From: Gammaproteobacteria bacterium
Lineage (GTDB): Bacteria; Pseudomonadota; Gammaproteobacteria; Eutrophobiales; Eutrophobiaceae
Direction of reading: 5' to 3'
Assembly (NCBI GenBank): GCA_947480335.1
Contig: CANKCB010000009.1
Location: forward strand, 1 to 64,000
Length of the DNA: 64,000 nucleotides
Position numbers and translations under genes: made by a program. Of this stretch, positions 49,491 through 58,262 are shown piece by piece (position 1 is the first letter of the stretch; every line of letters begins with the position of its first letter). The notes under the pieces are model-generated. The model saw nothing but the letters and a program-made list of their open reading frames with translations. It was not told where the DNA came from and made no database searches.

Positions 49491-50820
49491 GTTTTTTTTC
49501 TAGATAGTGGATATTGGTACCGCCGGCAATGAATGCAGCATCATTCATCAGTTTTCGATGCAGCGGTATGTTGGTCTTGATGCCATCAATCACGATTTCA
49601 GACAAGGCCATCGACATGCGCTTGATGGCCAGTTCACGGGTTTCGCCGTGAGCAATCAGTTTGCCTATTAATGAATCATAATGCGGTGGAATCGTATAGC
49701 CCTGATACACATGTGTATCTACACGTATACCGGGACCACCAGGTGGATGATAATGATTTATCACCCCTGGGCAGGGAATGAATTTTTCAGGATCCTCGGC
49801 ATTAATACGACACTCAATTGCATGACCGCGGAAATGGATGTCCTGTTGTTTGTAGGAAAGTTTTTCGCCCGCTGCGATACGTAGCTGTTCCTTGACAATA
49901 TCCACGCCGGTGATCAGTTCGGTAATTGGATGCTCTACCTGAACCCGGGTATTCATCTCAATAAAATAGAAATTATCATTTTCATACAGGAACTCAAAAG
50001 TGCCGGCACTGACGTAACCAAATTTCCGGCAGGCGTCCACACATTGTTCCGCAATTTTCTTGCGTAGCTTGTCCTTGATATGCGGTGCCGGGGCTTCTTC
50101 CAGAATCTTCTGGTTACGCCGTTGCATGGAACAGTCCCGTTCACCCAGATGAATAATATTGCCGTGTTTGTCAGCCAGCACCTGGATTTCGACGTGACGC
50201 GGGTTTTCCAGATATTTTTCCATATAAATCGTATCGTCATTAAAGGCGGCACCTGCTTCTGAACGCGTAAGCGAAACCGCGTTGCGCAAGGCAGCCTCAC
50301 TATGTACGACACGCATACCACGACCACCACCACCACCGGAGGCCTTGATAATGATCGGATAGCCGATGTCTCTGGCCATGCGTGTGAATTCAACCGGATC
50401 ATCACTGATAGGTCCATCGGAACCAGGCACACACGGCACACCGGATTCCTGCATGACATTGCGGGCCGAAATCTTGCTCCCCATCAGCCGTATGGTTTCA
50501 GAACGTGGACCGATAAATACAAACCCGCTTTTTTCAACACGTTCGGCAAAGTCAGCGTTTTCGGAAAGAAAGCCGTAACCGGGGTGGATAGCCACCGCAT
50601 CCGTTACTTCCGCTGCACTGATGACGGAAGGAATGTTCATGTAACTTTCCATCGAACTGGCCGGCCCGATACAGACGGCTTCGTCAGCAAGCAATACATG
50701 TTTCTGGTTTCTGTCTGCCTCGGAAAATACGGCGACAGTTTTTATATCGAGTTCGTGGCAGGCACGCAGTATTCGCAGGGCAATTTCACCACGATTGGCG
50801 ATGACAACTTTTTCAAGCAT
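49477..50820 (-). CDS. accC: Acetyl-CoA carboxylase, biotin carboxylase subunit
   Basis: The 447-residue ATP-grasp enzyme carboxylates biotin. Hallmarks: [15 protein letters not shown] at 6-20, [31 protein letters not shown] (ATP), [34 protein letters not shown] and [14 protein letters not shown]. It follows accB by 48 bases. Confidence 0.97.
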   Translation of the reverse strand: MLEKVVIANRGEIALRILRACHELDIKTVAVFSEADRNQKHVLLADEAVCIGPASSMESYMNIPSVISAAEVTDAVAIHPGYGFLSENADFAERVEKSGFVFIGPRSETIRLMGSKISARNVMQESGVPCVPGSDGPISDDPVEFTRMARDIGYPIIIKASGGGGGRGMRVVHSEAALRNAVSLTRSEAGAAFNDDTIYMEKYLENPRHVEIQVLADKHGNIIHLGERDCSMQRRNQKILEEAPAPHIKDKLRKKIAEQCVDACRKFGYVSAGTFEFLYENDNFYFIEMNTRVQVEHPITELITGVDIVKEQLRIAAGEKLSYKQQDIHFRGHAIECRINAEDPEKFIPCPGVINHYHPPGGPGIRVDTHVYQGYTIPPHYDSLIGKLIAHGETRELAIKRMSMALSEIVIDGIKTNIPLHRKLMNDAAFIAGGTNIHYLEKKLGLK

Positions 50821-50868
50821 ACAGGCTGGGTCCGAAAGGTTAGGGAGAGCTGGAATGTCCGGTAATAA

Positions 50869-51333
50869 TCAGGATTTCCGGAGCAGGTACAGTGGCTGGC
50901 CGTATTCGACAGGCGCACCATTTTCAACCATCACCCTGATCACTGTTCCATCCGCATCCGCTTCTATCTGGTTCATGATTTTCATAGCCTCGATGATACA
51001 GACAATATCGCCGGCCTTTACTTCCTTGCCTGGCTCTGTAAATAATGGCTTGTCCGGTGCAGGTGAGGAATAAAAAATACCAACCATCGGTGAGCGTATC
51101 ATGTGGCCATCCGGCTCGGCATTCTTTTCCGGAGCAGTTGCAACATTATCTCCGTCTTTTGCTACAGGTCTGGCATGCTCAGGGCCAGAGACCTGCACAT
51201 AACTTTGTGGCTGGACGGATGCGGAACTGTTGCGACTGATGCGTACAGATTCCTCACCCTCATGTATCTCGATTTCCGAAATTTTCGATTCCTCGAGCAT
51301 TTCGATCAGTTTTTTTACCTTGCGGATGTCCAC
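50869..51333 (-). CDS. accB: Biotin carboxyl carrier protein
   Basis: The 154-residue carrier has the N-terminal DIRKVKKLIEMLEES, a middle Pro/Ala-rich linker and the biotinyl domain with IEAMKIMNQIEAD, where Lys118 carries biotin (Lys122 in E. coli). It starts at GTG (51331-51333) just 3 bases after aroQ. It works with accC next to it. Confidence 0.97.
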   Translation of the reverse strand: MDIRKVKKLIEMLEESKISEIEIHEGEESVRISRNSSASVQPQSYVQVSGPEHARPVAKDGDNVATAPEKNAEPDGHMIRSPMVGIFYSSPAPDKPLFTEPGKEVKAGDIVCIIEAMKIMNQIEADADGTVIRVMVENGAPVEYGQPLYLLRKS

Positions 51334-51336
51334 TCG

Positions 51337-51780
51337 TTAACTCTCCTTGATTCTCTGGTGAATCGCTAGCAATGCATAAAGATAACCGGAGGCTCCCAGC
51401 CCACTAATGACGCCGGTAGCCACATCTGACAGATAGGAATGCTGACGGAACGATTCCCGGGCAAACACATTTGACAGATGCACTTCGATAAACGGTATGG
51501 CTACACCCAACAGTGCATCTCGTATTGCGATGCTGGTATGGGTAAGTGCGCCGGGATTGATTATAATGTATGCAACTCCCTGATCCCGTGCCTGATGGAT
51601 GCGGTTGATCAGTTCATGTTCAGCATTACTTTGATAATGCTCGAGCCGATGTCCACGTGATTTGGCCTCGGTATCGAGCATCTGGATGATCTGATCCAGC
51701 GTGGTCGAACCGTAAACCTCTGGTTCGCGCGTGCCTAATAGATTCAGATTTGGGCCATTCAAGACCAGCACGGTAGCCAT
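51337..51780 (-). CDS. aroQ: 3-dehydroquinate dehydratase, type II
   Basis: Third step of the shikimate pathway. The 147-residue product has [21 protein letters not shown] at the N-terminus, [19 protein letters not shown] (active His/Asn region) and [25 protein letters not shown]. Order aroQ-accB-accC is conserved. Gap of 122 bases to the tlpA-like gene upstream. Confidence 0.97.
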   Translation of the reverse strand: MATVLVLNGPNLNLLGTREPEVYGSTTLDQIIQMLDTEAKSRGHRLEHYQSNAEHELINRIHQARDQGVAYIIINPGALTHTSIAIRDALLGVAIPFIEVHLSNVFARESFRQHSYLSDVATGVISGLGASGYLYALLAIHQRIKES

Positions 51781-51902
51781 TTATACCCCGAAATTGACAA
51801 TTTATAATGTGGTTGTTTTAGTATGGAGTTTGCTGCTAATAGAAACATATTAGCAGAATTTAGACGAAATACGAGAGATTTAATACCTGAAAACCGGACC
51901 GA

Positions 51903-52466
51903 TTACATTAAGGTAGTGATGATACTCTCTACCTCGGCCTTTTTGATTTGACCGGCTTGAACAAAGATGATTTTACCACTTTTATCAATGATTGCCGTAT
52001 AGGGTAATCCGCCGACCGTATTGCCATAGCTTTCCGCGATTACAATCACAGCTTCCAAGCCCGCCAGCACTGGATAATTCATGCCGTGTTCACGGATAAA
52101 ATCAGACAGTTCATTCGGATTTTGCAAGGCTATACCAATAACCTGCAGGCCTCGTGCCTGATACTGTTGTTGTAAATCTACCAGTTCCGGAATTTCTTGC
52201 AAGCAAGGGGAGCACCAGGTGGCCCAGAAGTTGAGCAGGATGACTTTGCCATCCCACTCCTTGATATCGTGCACAGTGCCCTGGATGTCAGGGAGAGAAA
52301 ATTCGGGTCGAAGCTGCCCGAGAATACGGGTATCGGCCTGCGGAAGAGCAAGCGGGGGCAGCGAGGTCTGTTCTGCAGGAGGCATTGTAATTATGCGCGA
52401 CACGAAAAATCCGACACTCAGGGAGATCCCTGCCGCCAATACCAGCAGGTAACCGGTTTTGTTCAT
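51903..52466 (-). CDS. TlpA/ResA-type thioredoxin
   Basis: The 187-residue protein has one N-terminal membrane anchor or signal stretch (about 6-23) and a periplasmic thioredoxin fold with FWATWCSPCLQEIPEL, placing the active cysteines at C85 and C88 in a WCSPC motif. It probably reduces apocytochromes or other periplasmic proteins. It overlaps the dsbD stop by 4 bases, so it is made together with DsbD, its likely electron donor. Confidence 0.92.
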   Translation of the reverse strand: MNKTGYLLVLAAGISLSVGFFVSRIITMPPAEQTSLPPLALPQADTRILGQLRPEFSLPDIQGTVHDIKEWDGKVILLNFWATWCSPCLQEIPELVDLQQQYQARGLQVIGIALQNPNELSDFIREHGMNYPVLAGLEAVIVIAESYGNTVGGLPYTAIIDKSGKIIFVQAGQIKKAEVESIITTLM

Positions 52467-54370
52467 TGCTTGCCAGTCGCCCTGTTTACATGCTTTGTAA
52501 ATTTGTCCGCATCCGAATATCCAAACAGGCGATAAGCGGTCATTTCCCTTCCGTCTTGATCAAAAAACAGGATGGCAGGCGGACCGTAAATTCCGAATCT
52601 GGCCAGCAGCGCCTTGTCTTCTGCATCATTGGCCGTAACATCTGCTTGCAGCAGAATCACATTCTGCAAGGCGCTCTTCACTTCAGGCATGGTGAAGGTG
52701 CTCGATCCCATGCGGATACATTCAATACACCAGTCTGCGTAGAAATCGAGCATGGTTATTTTGCCGGCCTTGTCTGTCTGTTGTAGTGCTGCATCGAGGT
52801 CTGCCACACTTTTAATTCGTTTGAATACCAGATGACTCTCTGTTGCGTTCTGCGGATTGCCGGATGCGCGAGTGATATTTTCCATTGGCTTGAAAAAATT
52901 ACCGGCACCTGAAGCGGCACCTATCAGCAACAGAATGCCATAACACAACAGGATGAGCCCGAGTCCTTTCCACAGTTTCGCCCAGCCGGAAGGTTTGCCT
53001 ACAGGTTCCAGTGCGCCCATATAAATCGCGGAGACTATCAGCAGGACAGAGCACAGATAAAAAACTGTTGTGATAGAGACGACTCGCGCAATAAACCAGA
53101 TGGCCAGTGCCAGCAGCCCAACACCGAACACCTGTTTTACCGTGTCCATCCAGCTACCGGCTCTAGGTAATAATGAACTGGCAGATGCGCCAATAACCAA
53201 CAGTGGTGCGCCCATACCCAATCCCATGGCAAACAGGGCGAGACCGCCGAGCAATTCATTACCAGTCTGGCTGATATAGGCCAGCGCACCAATCAGCGGC
53301 GGCGCAACACAAGGACCGACAATGATTGCTGATACTGATCCCATGATGGCCACGCCGGACAAGGTTCCACCTTGCTGGCTGTTGCTGATCTTAACCAGTC
53401 TGTTCTGGATCAATGCGGGCATTTGAATTTCGTAAAAGCCAAACATTGACAGTGCCAGTGCGACAAAGACCAGACAAAAAACCGATATGACCCAGACATT
53501 CTGGGCCGCTGCCTGAATATTCAAGTCTGCCATCGCCGCAATAACGCCAACGATTGCATAAGTTAATGCCATTGCAATGACATAAACCAATGACAACAGG
53601 AAACCTCTGGTCGGGGTAACGGTTTTTTCCTGGCCAACGATTATGCCGGACAGGATAGGAATCATGGGAAACACACAGGGTGTGATCGCCAGTAATAATC
53701 CCGCTCCGAAGAACAGTAGAATATTCACCAGCATACTGCCTTCTTGCAGTTTCTTTGTGAACGCATCCTGTTCGGAGATGAGCGGTTGTTCCGTCGACTC
53801 GTTGCGGGTCGTGGGGATTTGCCCGGCAACGGGTGTGGGTGGTGTACTGTCAGTAGCCGTCAGCCTGGAGACGGCGGCCAGTATCAATGGTACCGTTTTT
53901 TTGATGGGTGGATAACACAGGGATTCATCTTTGCAACCCTGATAAGCAATCTGCAGGCTGATGCTGGTTTCGCCTGGTCCTTTGCGGATCAAAGGTATCG
54001 CAATACTGACATCACCGGTGTTGATTTCAACCTTGCCAAAGGAAGGGTCTTCCTTGATTTCCCCCGGCGGGATGACAACATGGGTATTATCGACAGTCGC
54101 ATCGCCAGAAATTACCTCAAATTTGAACTGGTCATGATACAGGTAGTAACCATTGGCGATCTGAAACTGCGCAGTGACTCGATCCGGAGCGTCAACCGTG
54201 GCCGACATGATAAATGCCTGATCCGGATGCAGGAATTCCTGTTCTGCTGAACTGGTAGCCAGTCCCCGTAACTTATCCAGACGTTCACTAATACTGGATT
54301 GTGCAAAAGCAGGTGTGCATAACAGGATGCAAAACCACAGCAGCAGTAATCTGCAATAAGGAAGTTTCAT
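52463..54370 (-). CDS. dsbD: Thiol:disulfide interchange protein DsbD
   Basis: DsbD moves electrons from thioredoxin across the inner membrane. Starting at MKLPYC (54370) gives a clean signal peptide with a GGAT site nearby; the longer ATG at 54406 is less likely. Order: periplasmic alpha domain with QGCKDESLCYPP (disulfide pair), a beta domain of eight membrane helices with GLLLAITPCVFPMIPILSG and GPCVAPPLIGAL (the two Cys of the central domain), then a periplasmic thioredoxin domain with ADWCIECIRMG, Cys 548 and 551 of 635. It pairs with the TlpA protein downstream. Confidence 0.96.
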   Translation of the reverse strand: MKLPYCRLLLLWFCILLCTPAFAQSSISERLDKLRGLATSSAEQEFLHPDQAFIMSATVDAPDRVTAQFQIANGYYLYHDQFKFEVISGDATVDNTHVVIPPGEIKEDPSFGKVEINTGDVSIAIPLIRKGPGETSISLQIAYQGCKDESLCYPPIKKTVPLILAAVSRLTATDSTPPTPVAGQIPTTRNESTEQPLISEQDAFTKKLQEGSMLVNILLFFGAGLLLAITPCVFPMIPILSGIIVGQEKTVTPTRGFLLSLVYVIAMALTYAIVGVIAAMADLNIQAAAQNVWVISVFCLVFVALALSMFGFYEIQMPALIQNRLVKISNSQQGGTLSGVAIMGSVSAIIVGPCVAPPLIGALAYISQTGNELLGGLALFAMGLGMGAPLLVIGASASSLLPRAGSWMDTVKQVFGVGLLALAIWFIARVVSITTVFYLCSVLLIVSAIYMGALEPVGKPSGWAKLWKGLGLILLCYGILLLIGAASGAGNFFKPMENITRASGNPQNATESHLVFKRIKSVADLDAALQQTDKAGKITMLDFYADWCIECIRMGSSTFTMPEVKSALQNVILLQADVTANDAEDKALLARFGIYGPPAILFFDQDGREMTAYRLFGYSDADKFTKHVNRATGKQ

Positions 54371-54418
54371 CACTTTATCCGGAAACACATTGGTATGCCG
54401 TGGCATGAGCAGGCCGGC

Positions 54419-54751
54419 TTACTCGGTGGATGTATTGGTATCGATCCAGGCAAGATACCCTTCCAGTCCACCATTAATCGGGATAGTAACAATTTCCGGA
54501 AGGTCATAAGGATGCAATGACGCAATCCTTTCCTGCAGCTGGGGATAACGATCCGATGTGGTTTTAATCAGCAGCAGGATTTCTTCAGAGTGATCGACCT
54601 TGCCCACCCAGCGGAAAAACGACATCACTCCAGGGATAATCTGAACACAGGCGGCCAGTTTCTCAATGACCAGATCATTGGCAATTTTTTTTGCCGTGAT
54701 GGTTCCCGGGCAGCTCGTCAGTACCAGCAGATGTTTTGATTGCTTCGCCAT
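54419..54751 (-). CDS. cutA: Divalent-cation tolerance protein CutA1
   Basis: The 110-residue CutA1 protein has LAACVQIIPGVMSFFRW, GKVDHSEEILLLIKT, and the end LHPYDLPEIVTIPINGG...YLAWI, the trimer-fold hallmarks. It lies before dsbD in the well-known cutA-dsbD cluster. Role in metal tolerance is from E. coli; mechanism is unsettled. Confidence 0.96.
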   Translation of the reverse strand: MAKQSKHLLVLTSCPGTITAKKIANDLVIEKLAACVQIIPGVMSFFRWVGKVDHSEEILLLIKTTSDRYPQLQERIASLHPYDLPEIVTIPINGGLEGYLAWIDTNTSTE

Positions 54752-54840
54752 AAGTTATCCGGATTTACCGCTTGAAAAATGCTATTTTGCCAATACATTC
54801 AGTAATAAGCCACAATCTTTGAGGATCCCTCCAAATCGCC

Positions 54841-55275
54841 ATGTTTCGAATACTGTTTATACTGTTGTTGCTGGTGCCGTTGATGGAGGTTTATGTCTTT
54901 ATAAAGGTTGGCAGCCTGCTCGGTGCATTGCCCACGGTCATGTTATGTATCCTCACTGCCATGCTGGGTACCTGGTTATTCAGGCAACAAGGCATGCAGA
55001 CAATTCGTCGCGTGCAGGAGAAACTTAGCCAGGGAGAAATGCCGGCGACGGATCTGGTAGAGGGTTTTATTTTGCTGCTAGCTGGAATACTGCTGTTATT
55101 ACCGGGCTTTCTCTCTGATATTGCCGGCTTGATCTGTCTGATTCCTGGGCTGCGCACCCGTATCGCCACCGCCCTGCTTGGCAAAATGCTGATCATCAAG
55201 TCCGGAAATACGCAGAATCAGACCGTTATTGTTGAAGGTGAATTCTGGAAGGATGACGACAAGCGATTGCGTTAA
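54841..55275 (+). CDS. fxsA: FxsA family membrane protein
   Basis: The 144-residue protein has MFRILFILLLLVPLMEVYVF at its start, GTWLFRQQGMQTI, and the LLAGILLLLPGFLSDIAGL segment that defines FxsA. E. coli FxsA over-expression blocks phage F-exclusion; the native role is unknown. It is divergent from cutA with 89 bases between, and its end overlaps the stop of the convergent GIDE gene by 4 bases. Confidence 0.93.
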   Translation: MFRILFILLLLVPLMEVYVFIKVGSLLGALPTVMLCILTAMLGTWLFRQQGMQTIRRVQEKLSQGEMPATDLVEGFILLLAGILLLLPGFLSDIAGLICLIPGLRTRIATALLGKMLIIKSGNTQNQTVIVEGEFWKDDDKRLR

Positions 55276-56210
55276 CCCGTCAATAGACGGGCCGTAATTG
55301 CAACACAGGCAAACCCACCGGCCAGAAAGAAAAGTGCAATGAAACCGGCAGAGTACCAGGTATAACGTTGTATCAGATGTTGTTGGGATAACGCCGACAG
55401 GATATAGGGTTGACGTAAATCATGGGTATTGCTCATCAGATTGACGGCTGGCGCGGATGTGAACTCACGGTGTCTGCCCAGTACTTCCTGTAATGCCGTA
55501 TCGCGAACTTTTTCCCATTCCTGTGCGTCAATCTGACCATCCCTGTTTCGATCAAATTTTTGTAACAGTTCATTACTGTTATTTTTCCATTCCTTCAACA
55601 ATGATACGACTTCTGCATTCGCATTCAGTTCGGCACTGGCACCGCCTACAGTCTTGAATAGTCCTATCGCATACAAGGAATCGCCGGCATGCATCCGGCT
55701 TTCAATATAGCGAAAGCTTCCGCCGTAAAAAATACCACGTTTTATGCCGGGCCCACTTTGTGGACGCGGTCCGGTTCCATACCAGGTGTTCGTGACAGCA
55801 GGAATCACACTTGCACCATCAGGGTCGATCACACACTGGCCGGTTTCATCCAGAATCAGAAATAGACTGTCACTGATTCCGGTTTCTATGATGTCCCACC
55901 GGGTGTTTTTGCCGGAACCTCGACGTTCCTCAACACGGTAACTGAACCAGGTGCAGCGATTGCCTGTCAGCGGTGAAATGATGGGCGGACCTTCCAGCAG
56001 TTGTCCGCGCCCAATCAGTTCCAGATAACCTTGTGCTGCAGATCGGATTTTTGAAGTGGGAATATTCTCGAGTATGCGTTTACGTGTCAGATAATAAAAT
56101 CCGGCGAGGATTCCGAAAAGACTGGCAACGACAGCCAGTAGGGCAATTACCCAGAAATCCTGTGCCGGACTGTTCCTCGCCCACTCACTTATAGCACTCG
56201 CGAAAGCCAT
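55272..56210 (-). CDS. GIDE-domain membrane protein with EF-hand
   Basis: The 312-residue protein has an N-terminal membrane helix (about 18-42), a GIDE-like middle (IRSAAQGYLELIGRGQLLEGPPIISPLTGNRC at about 57-88, CTWFSYRVEER following), an EF-hand FDRNRDGQIDAQEWEKV near 218-234 with five acidic or amide ligands in DRNRDGQID, and a C-terminal membrane helix (about 288-309). GIDE is named after eukaryotic E3 ligases, but bacterial members lack the RING part. It is 9 bases after lemA, a common pair. The EF-hand implies calcium response. Confidence 0.82.
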   Translation of the reverse strand: MAFASAISEWARNSPAQDFWVIALLAVVASLFGILAGFYYLTRKRILENIPTSKIRSAAQGYLELIGRGQLLEGPPIISPLTGNRCTWFSYRVEERRGSGKNTRWDIIETGISDSLFLILDETGQCVIDPDGASVIPAVTNTWYGTGPRPQSGPGIKRGIFYGGSFRYIESRMHAGDSLYAIGLFKTVGGASAELNANAEVVSLLKEWKNNSNELLQKFDRNRDGQIDAQEWEKVRDTALQEVLGRHREFTSAPAVNLMSNTHDLRQPYILSALSQQHLIQRYTWYSAGFIALFFLAGGFACVAITARLLTG

Positions 56211-56219
56211 TGCGTCAGA

Positions 56220-56792
56220 TTAACGAAACAGTTCCTTGATGTTGACGTCCTTCAGTTCTTCCTCGCTGAACACGAGCAGTTGTCGTGCTACAAAATTAAA
56301 CATCCGTGCCAGCAGCACGTCGGGGAATTGTTCAATGCGAATATTGTTATTGTTAACGCTTTCGTTGTAGAACTCGCGACGATCGGCAATTGCATCTTCC
56401 AGACCGGAAATGCGTGATTGCAGTTGCTGGAAACTCTGGTTGGCTTTCAGATCAGGGTAGGCTTCAGCCAGCGCAAACAGGGAGCCAAGGCCGCTACGTA
56501 ATTGTGTTTCAGCTGTGCCCAGTGCACCTACATCATTGCGTTCCCATGCAGAAGAAACGGCAGATCGGGCCTGCATTACTTTTTCCAGCGTGCCCTGCTC
56601 ATATTGCATATATTGCTTGCAGGTTTCGATCAGCTTGGGCAATTCATCGTGTCGCTGCTTAAGCAACACGTCGATATTCGACCAGGCCTTGTCGACGTTA
56701 TGCTTTAATGAGACCAGGTTGTTATAGATGGTAACGCCGTAGGCAAATACAACCGCAAGAATCCCGATGATAACGAAGAGTGCGATTTCCAT
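56220..56792 (-). CDS. lemA: LemA family protein
   Basis: The 190-residue protein has an N-terminal membrane helix, the VSLKHNVDKAWSNIDVLLKQRHDELPKLIETCKQYM core, and YNESVNNNNIRIEQFPDVLLA further on. LemA proteins are short coiled membrane proteins of unknown role. It is divergent from bfr. Confidence 0.93.
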   Translation of the reverse strand: MEIALFVIIGILAVVFAYGVTIYNNLVSLKHNVDKAWSNIDVLLKQRHDELPKLIETCKQYMQYEQGTLEKVMQARSAVSSAWERNDVGALGTAETQLRSGLGSLFALAEAYPDLKANQSFQQLQSRISGLEDAIADRREFYNESVNNNNIRIEQFPDVLLARMFNFVARQLLVFSEEELKDVNIKELFR

Positions 56793-56849
56793 GGTTTCCT
56801 CCGCAATAATGAGTACTAATCATGCACTGCAATCAGGATTGCGACAAGC

Positions 56850-56876
56850 GTGAGCGGAAATAATTATTGTTCTCAC
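56850..56876 (+). promoter_or_regulatory. Inverted-repeat operator candidate upstream of bfr
   Basis: GTGAG and CTCAC flank the 10-bp palindrome AATAATTATT (56859-56868), followed by TATAAG (56879-56884), a possible -10 box. The AT-rich core resembles part of an iron-regulator site, but the match to the Fur consensus is poor and the binding protein cannot be named. Confidence 0.35.
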
Positions 56877-56949
56877 AATATAAGCTTTTAACAGGATCGG
56901 TGATCCGTTATTCTGGCGACCAGCTTACCCAGACTGCGGAGTAAATGAT

Positions 56950-57414
56950 ATGAAAGGTGACACCAAGGTAATTGCTTATCTGAATAAGGTGCTGAAAAAT
57001 GAACTCAGTGCGATCAACCAGTATTTTCTGCATTCTCGCATGTACCGCAACTGGGGGCTCAAGCAGCTGGCCGAGCACGAACACGCGGAATCGATCGATG
57101 AGATGAAGCACGCCGATAAACTGATTGAGCGCATCCTGTTTCTGGACGGTTTGCCAAACCTGCAGGACATCGGCAAGTTGATGATAGGTGAGAATACCAA
57201 AGAAGTGATCGAATGCGATTTGAAACTGGAATTGCTGGCGGTTCCGGATTTGCGTGAAGCAATCAGCCACTGTGAAACGGTCAAGGATTTTATCTCGCGT
57301 GAATTGTTCGAAGATATTCTGGAAAGTGAGGAAGAACATATCGACTGGCTGGAAACACAGCTAGGTCTGATTGAGAAAGTTGGAATCGAAAACTACCAGC
57401 AATCGAAAATGTAA
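56950..57414 (+). CDS. bfr: Bacterioferritin
   Basis: Iron-storage protein with haem. The 154-residue product has all six di-iron residues in E. coli numbering: Glu18, Glu51, His54, Glu94, Glu127 and His130, and the haem ligand Met52. The chain is normal length. bfd follows after 129 bases with a Fur-like site between them, so the two are probably separately controlled though paired in function. Confidence 0.96.
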   Translation: MKGDTKVIAYLNKVLKNELSAINQYFLHSRMYRNWGLKQLAEHEHAESIDEMKHADKLIERILFLDGLPNLQDIGKLMIGENTKEVIECDLKLELLAVPDLREAISHCETVKDFISRELFEDILESEEEHIDWLETQLGLIEKVGIENYQQSKM

Positions 57415-57477
57415 TCGGCACCACTGTCTGACTGATACATTATTAAGCACCAATGGCCAGCCAGCAGGCGCATTGTT

Positions 57478-57496
57478 GATAGTAATTCTCATTTGT
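57478..57496 (-). promoter_or_regulatory. Fur-box candidate upstream of bfd
   Basis: On the minus strand it reads ACAAATGAGAATTACTATC. Against the 19-base Fur consensus I count 12 matches in a palindromic layout. It lies 48 bases before the bfd start, where repression by iron would make sense, as bfd is usually raised when iron is low. Confidence 0.55.
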
Positions 57497-57543
57497 ACTA
57501 TGGTCGATAACACCCAGCCTATTGCGATATAACGGATTGAACA

Positions 57544-57759
57544 ATGTACGTATGTGTTTGTAATGCTGTAACTGATACCGATATCAATCGAGAGATTGAT
57601 GCCGGGGCGGTCACAATGGAGCAACTGCGGGCCAGGTTGAACGTCGCAACTACCTGTGGACGTTGTTCAGTCTATGTGATGGAAAGCCTGTCCAAAAAGC
57701 TTGAACAGGCACTGGCACAAGTAGACACGAAACCCTCACTACTACCTGGACATTGTTGA
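57544..57759 (+). CDS. bfd: Bacterioferritin-associated ferredoxin
   Basis: Small 2Fe-2S protein that reduces and frees iron from bacterioferritin. The 71-residue product has CVCNAVTDTDI at 4-14 and TTCGRCSVYV at 37-46, giving the C-x-C ... C-x2-C ligand pattern. A likely Fur site lies upstream. It is the partner of bfr. Confidence 0.95.
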   Translation: MYVCVCNAVTDTDINREIDAGAVTMEQLRARLNVATTCGRCSVYVMESLSKKLEQALAQVDTKPSLLPGHC

Positions 57760-57864
57760 TACACACGTTTGGCATAAACAACAATTAACCGGCAAGGGCG
57801 TCCGTTAGCATACACAGTTCAAAATATTCACTGCTATCAACACTCACAGTCTCAGGAAATATTC

Positions 57865-58227
57865 ATGTCAGCTCAGGGTCCGCAAGGTATAGAAAGAGTC
57901 ATCAAGGCTACCTTATATTCAATGAAAGGTATCCGGTTTGCGTTCACCAGCGAGGCTGCCTTTCGTCAGGAACTCGCGCTGTCAGTCATATTATTTCCGC
58001 TCGGTCTGTGGCTGGGCAAAACCGGCGTGGAAAAAGCGTTGCTATGCGGCGTGCTGCTGATTGTGCTGATTGTTGAATTGTTAAATACCGGTATAGAAGT
58101 CGTCGTGGATCGGTTTGGTGGTGAACATCATACCTTGTCAGGTCATGCGAAAGATGTCGGATCGGCAGCTGTGTTTTTTGCGCTGATCAATGTGCTGGTG
58201 GTCTGGCTTTTGGTACTGTTTTTCTAG
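57865..58227 (+). CDS. dgkA: Diacylglycerol kinase (prokaryotic DgkA)
   Basis: The 120-residue membrane enzyme phosphorylates diacylglycerol left by MDO and LPS decoration. It has IKATLYSMKGIRFAFTSEAAFRQEL, three membrane helices and the catalytic VELLNTGIEVVVDRFGGEHH with GHAKDVGSAAVFFAL, aligned to E. coli DgkA. The LpxR-like gene begins right after it. Confidence 0.95.
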   Translation: MSAQGPQGIERVIKATLYSMKGIRFAFTSEAAFRQELALSVILFPLGLWLGKTGVEKALLCGVLLIVLIVELLNTGIEVVVDRFGGEHHTLSGHAKDVGSAAVFFALINVLVVWLLVLFF

Positions 58228-58262
58228 AGGATAAACCTGTCCTTTTAAACTTCCGCCTGCTA

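Noticed and set aside
54371-54406. Longer DsbD start at MPRHTN
   Set aside because: It would put 12 charged residues before the signal peptide; the start at 54370 gives a normal signal and a ribosome site.
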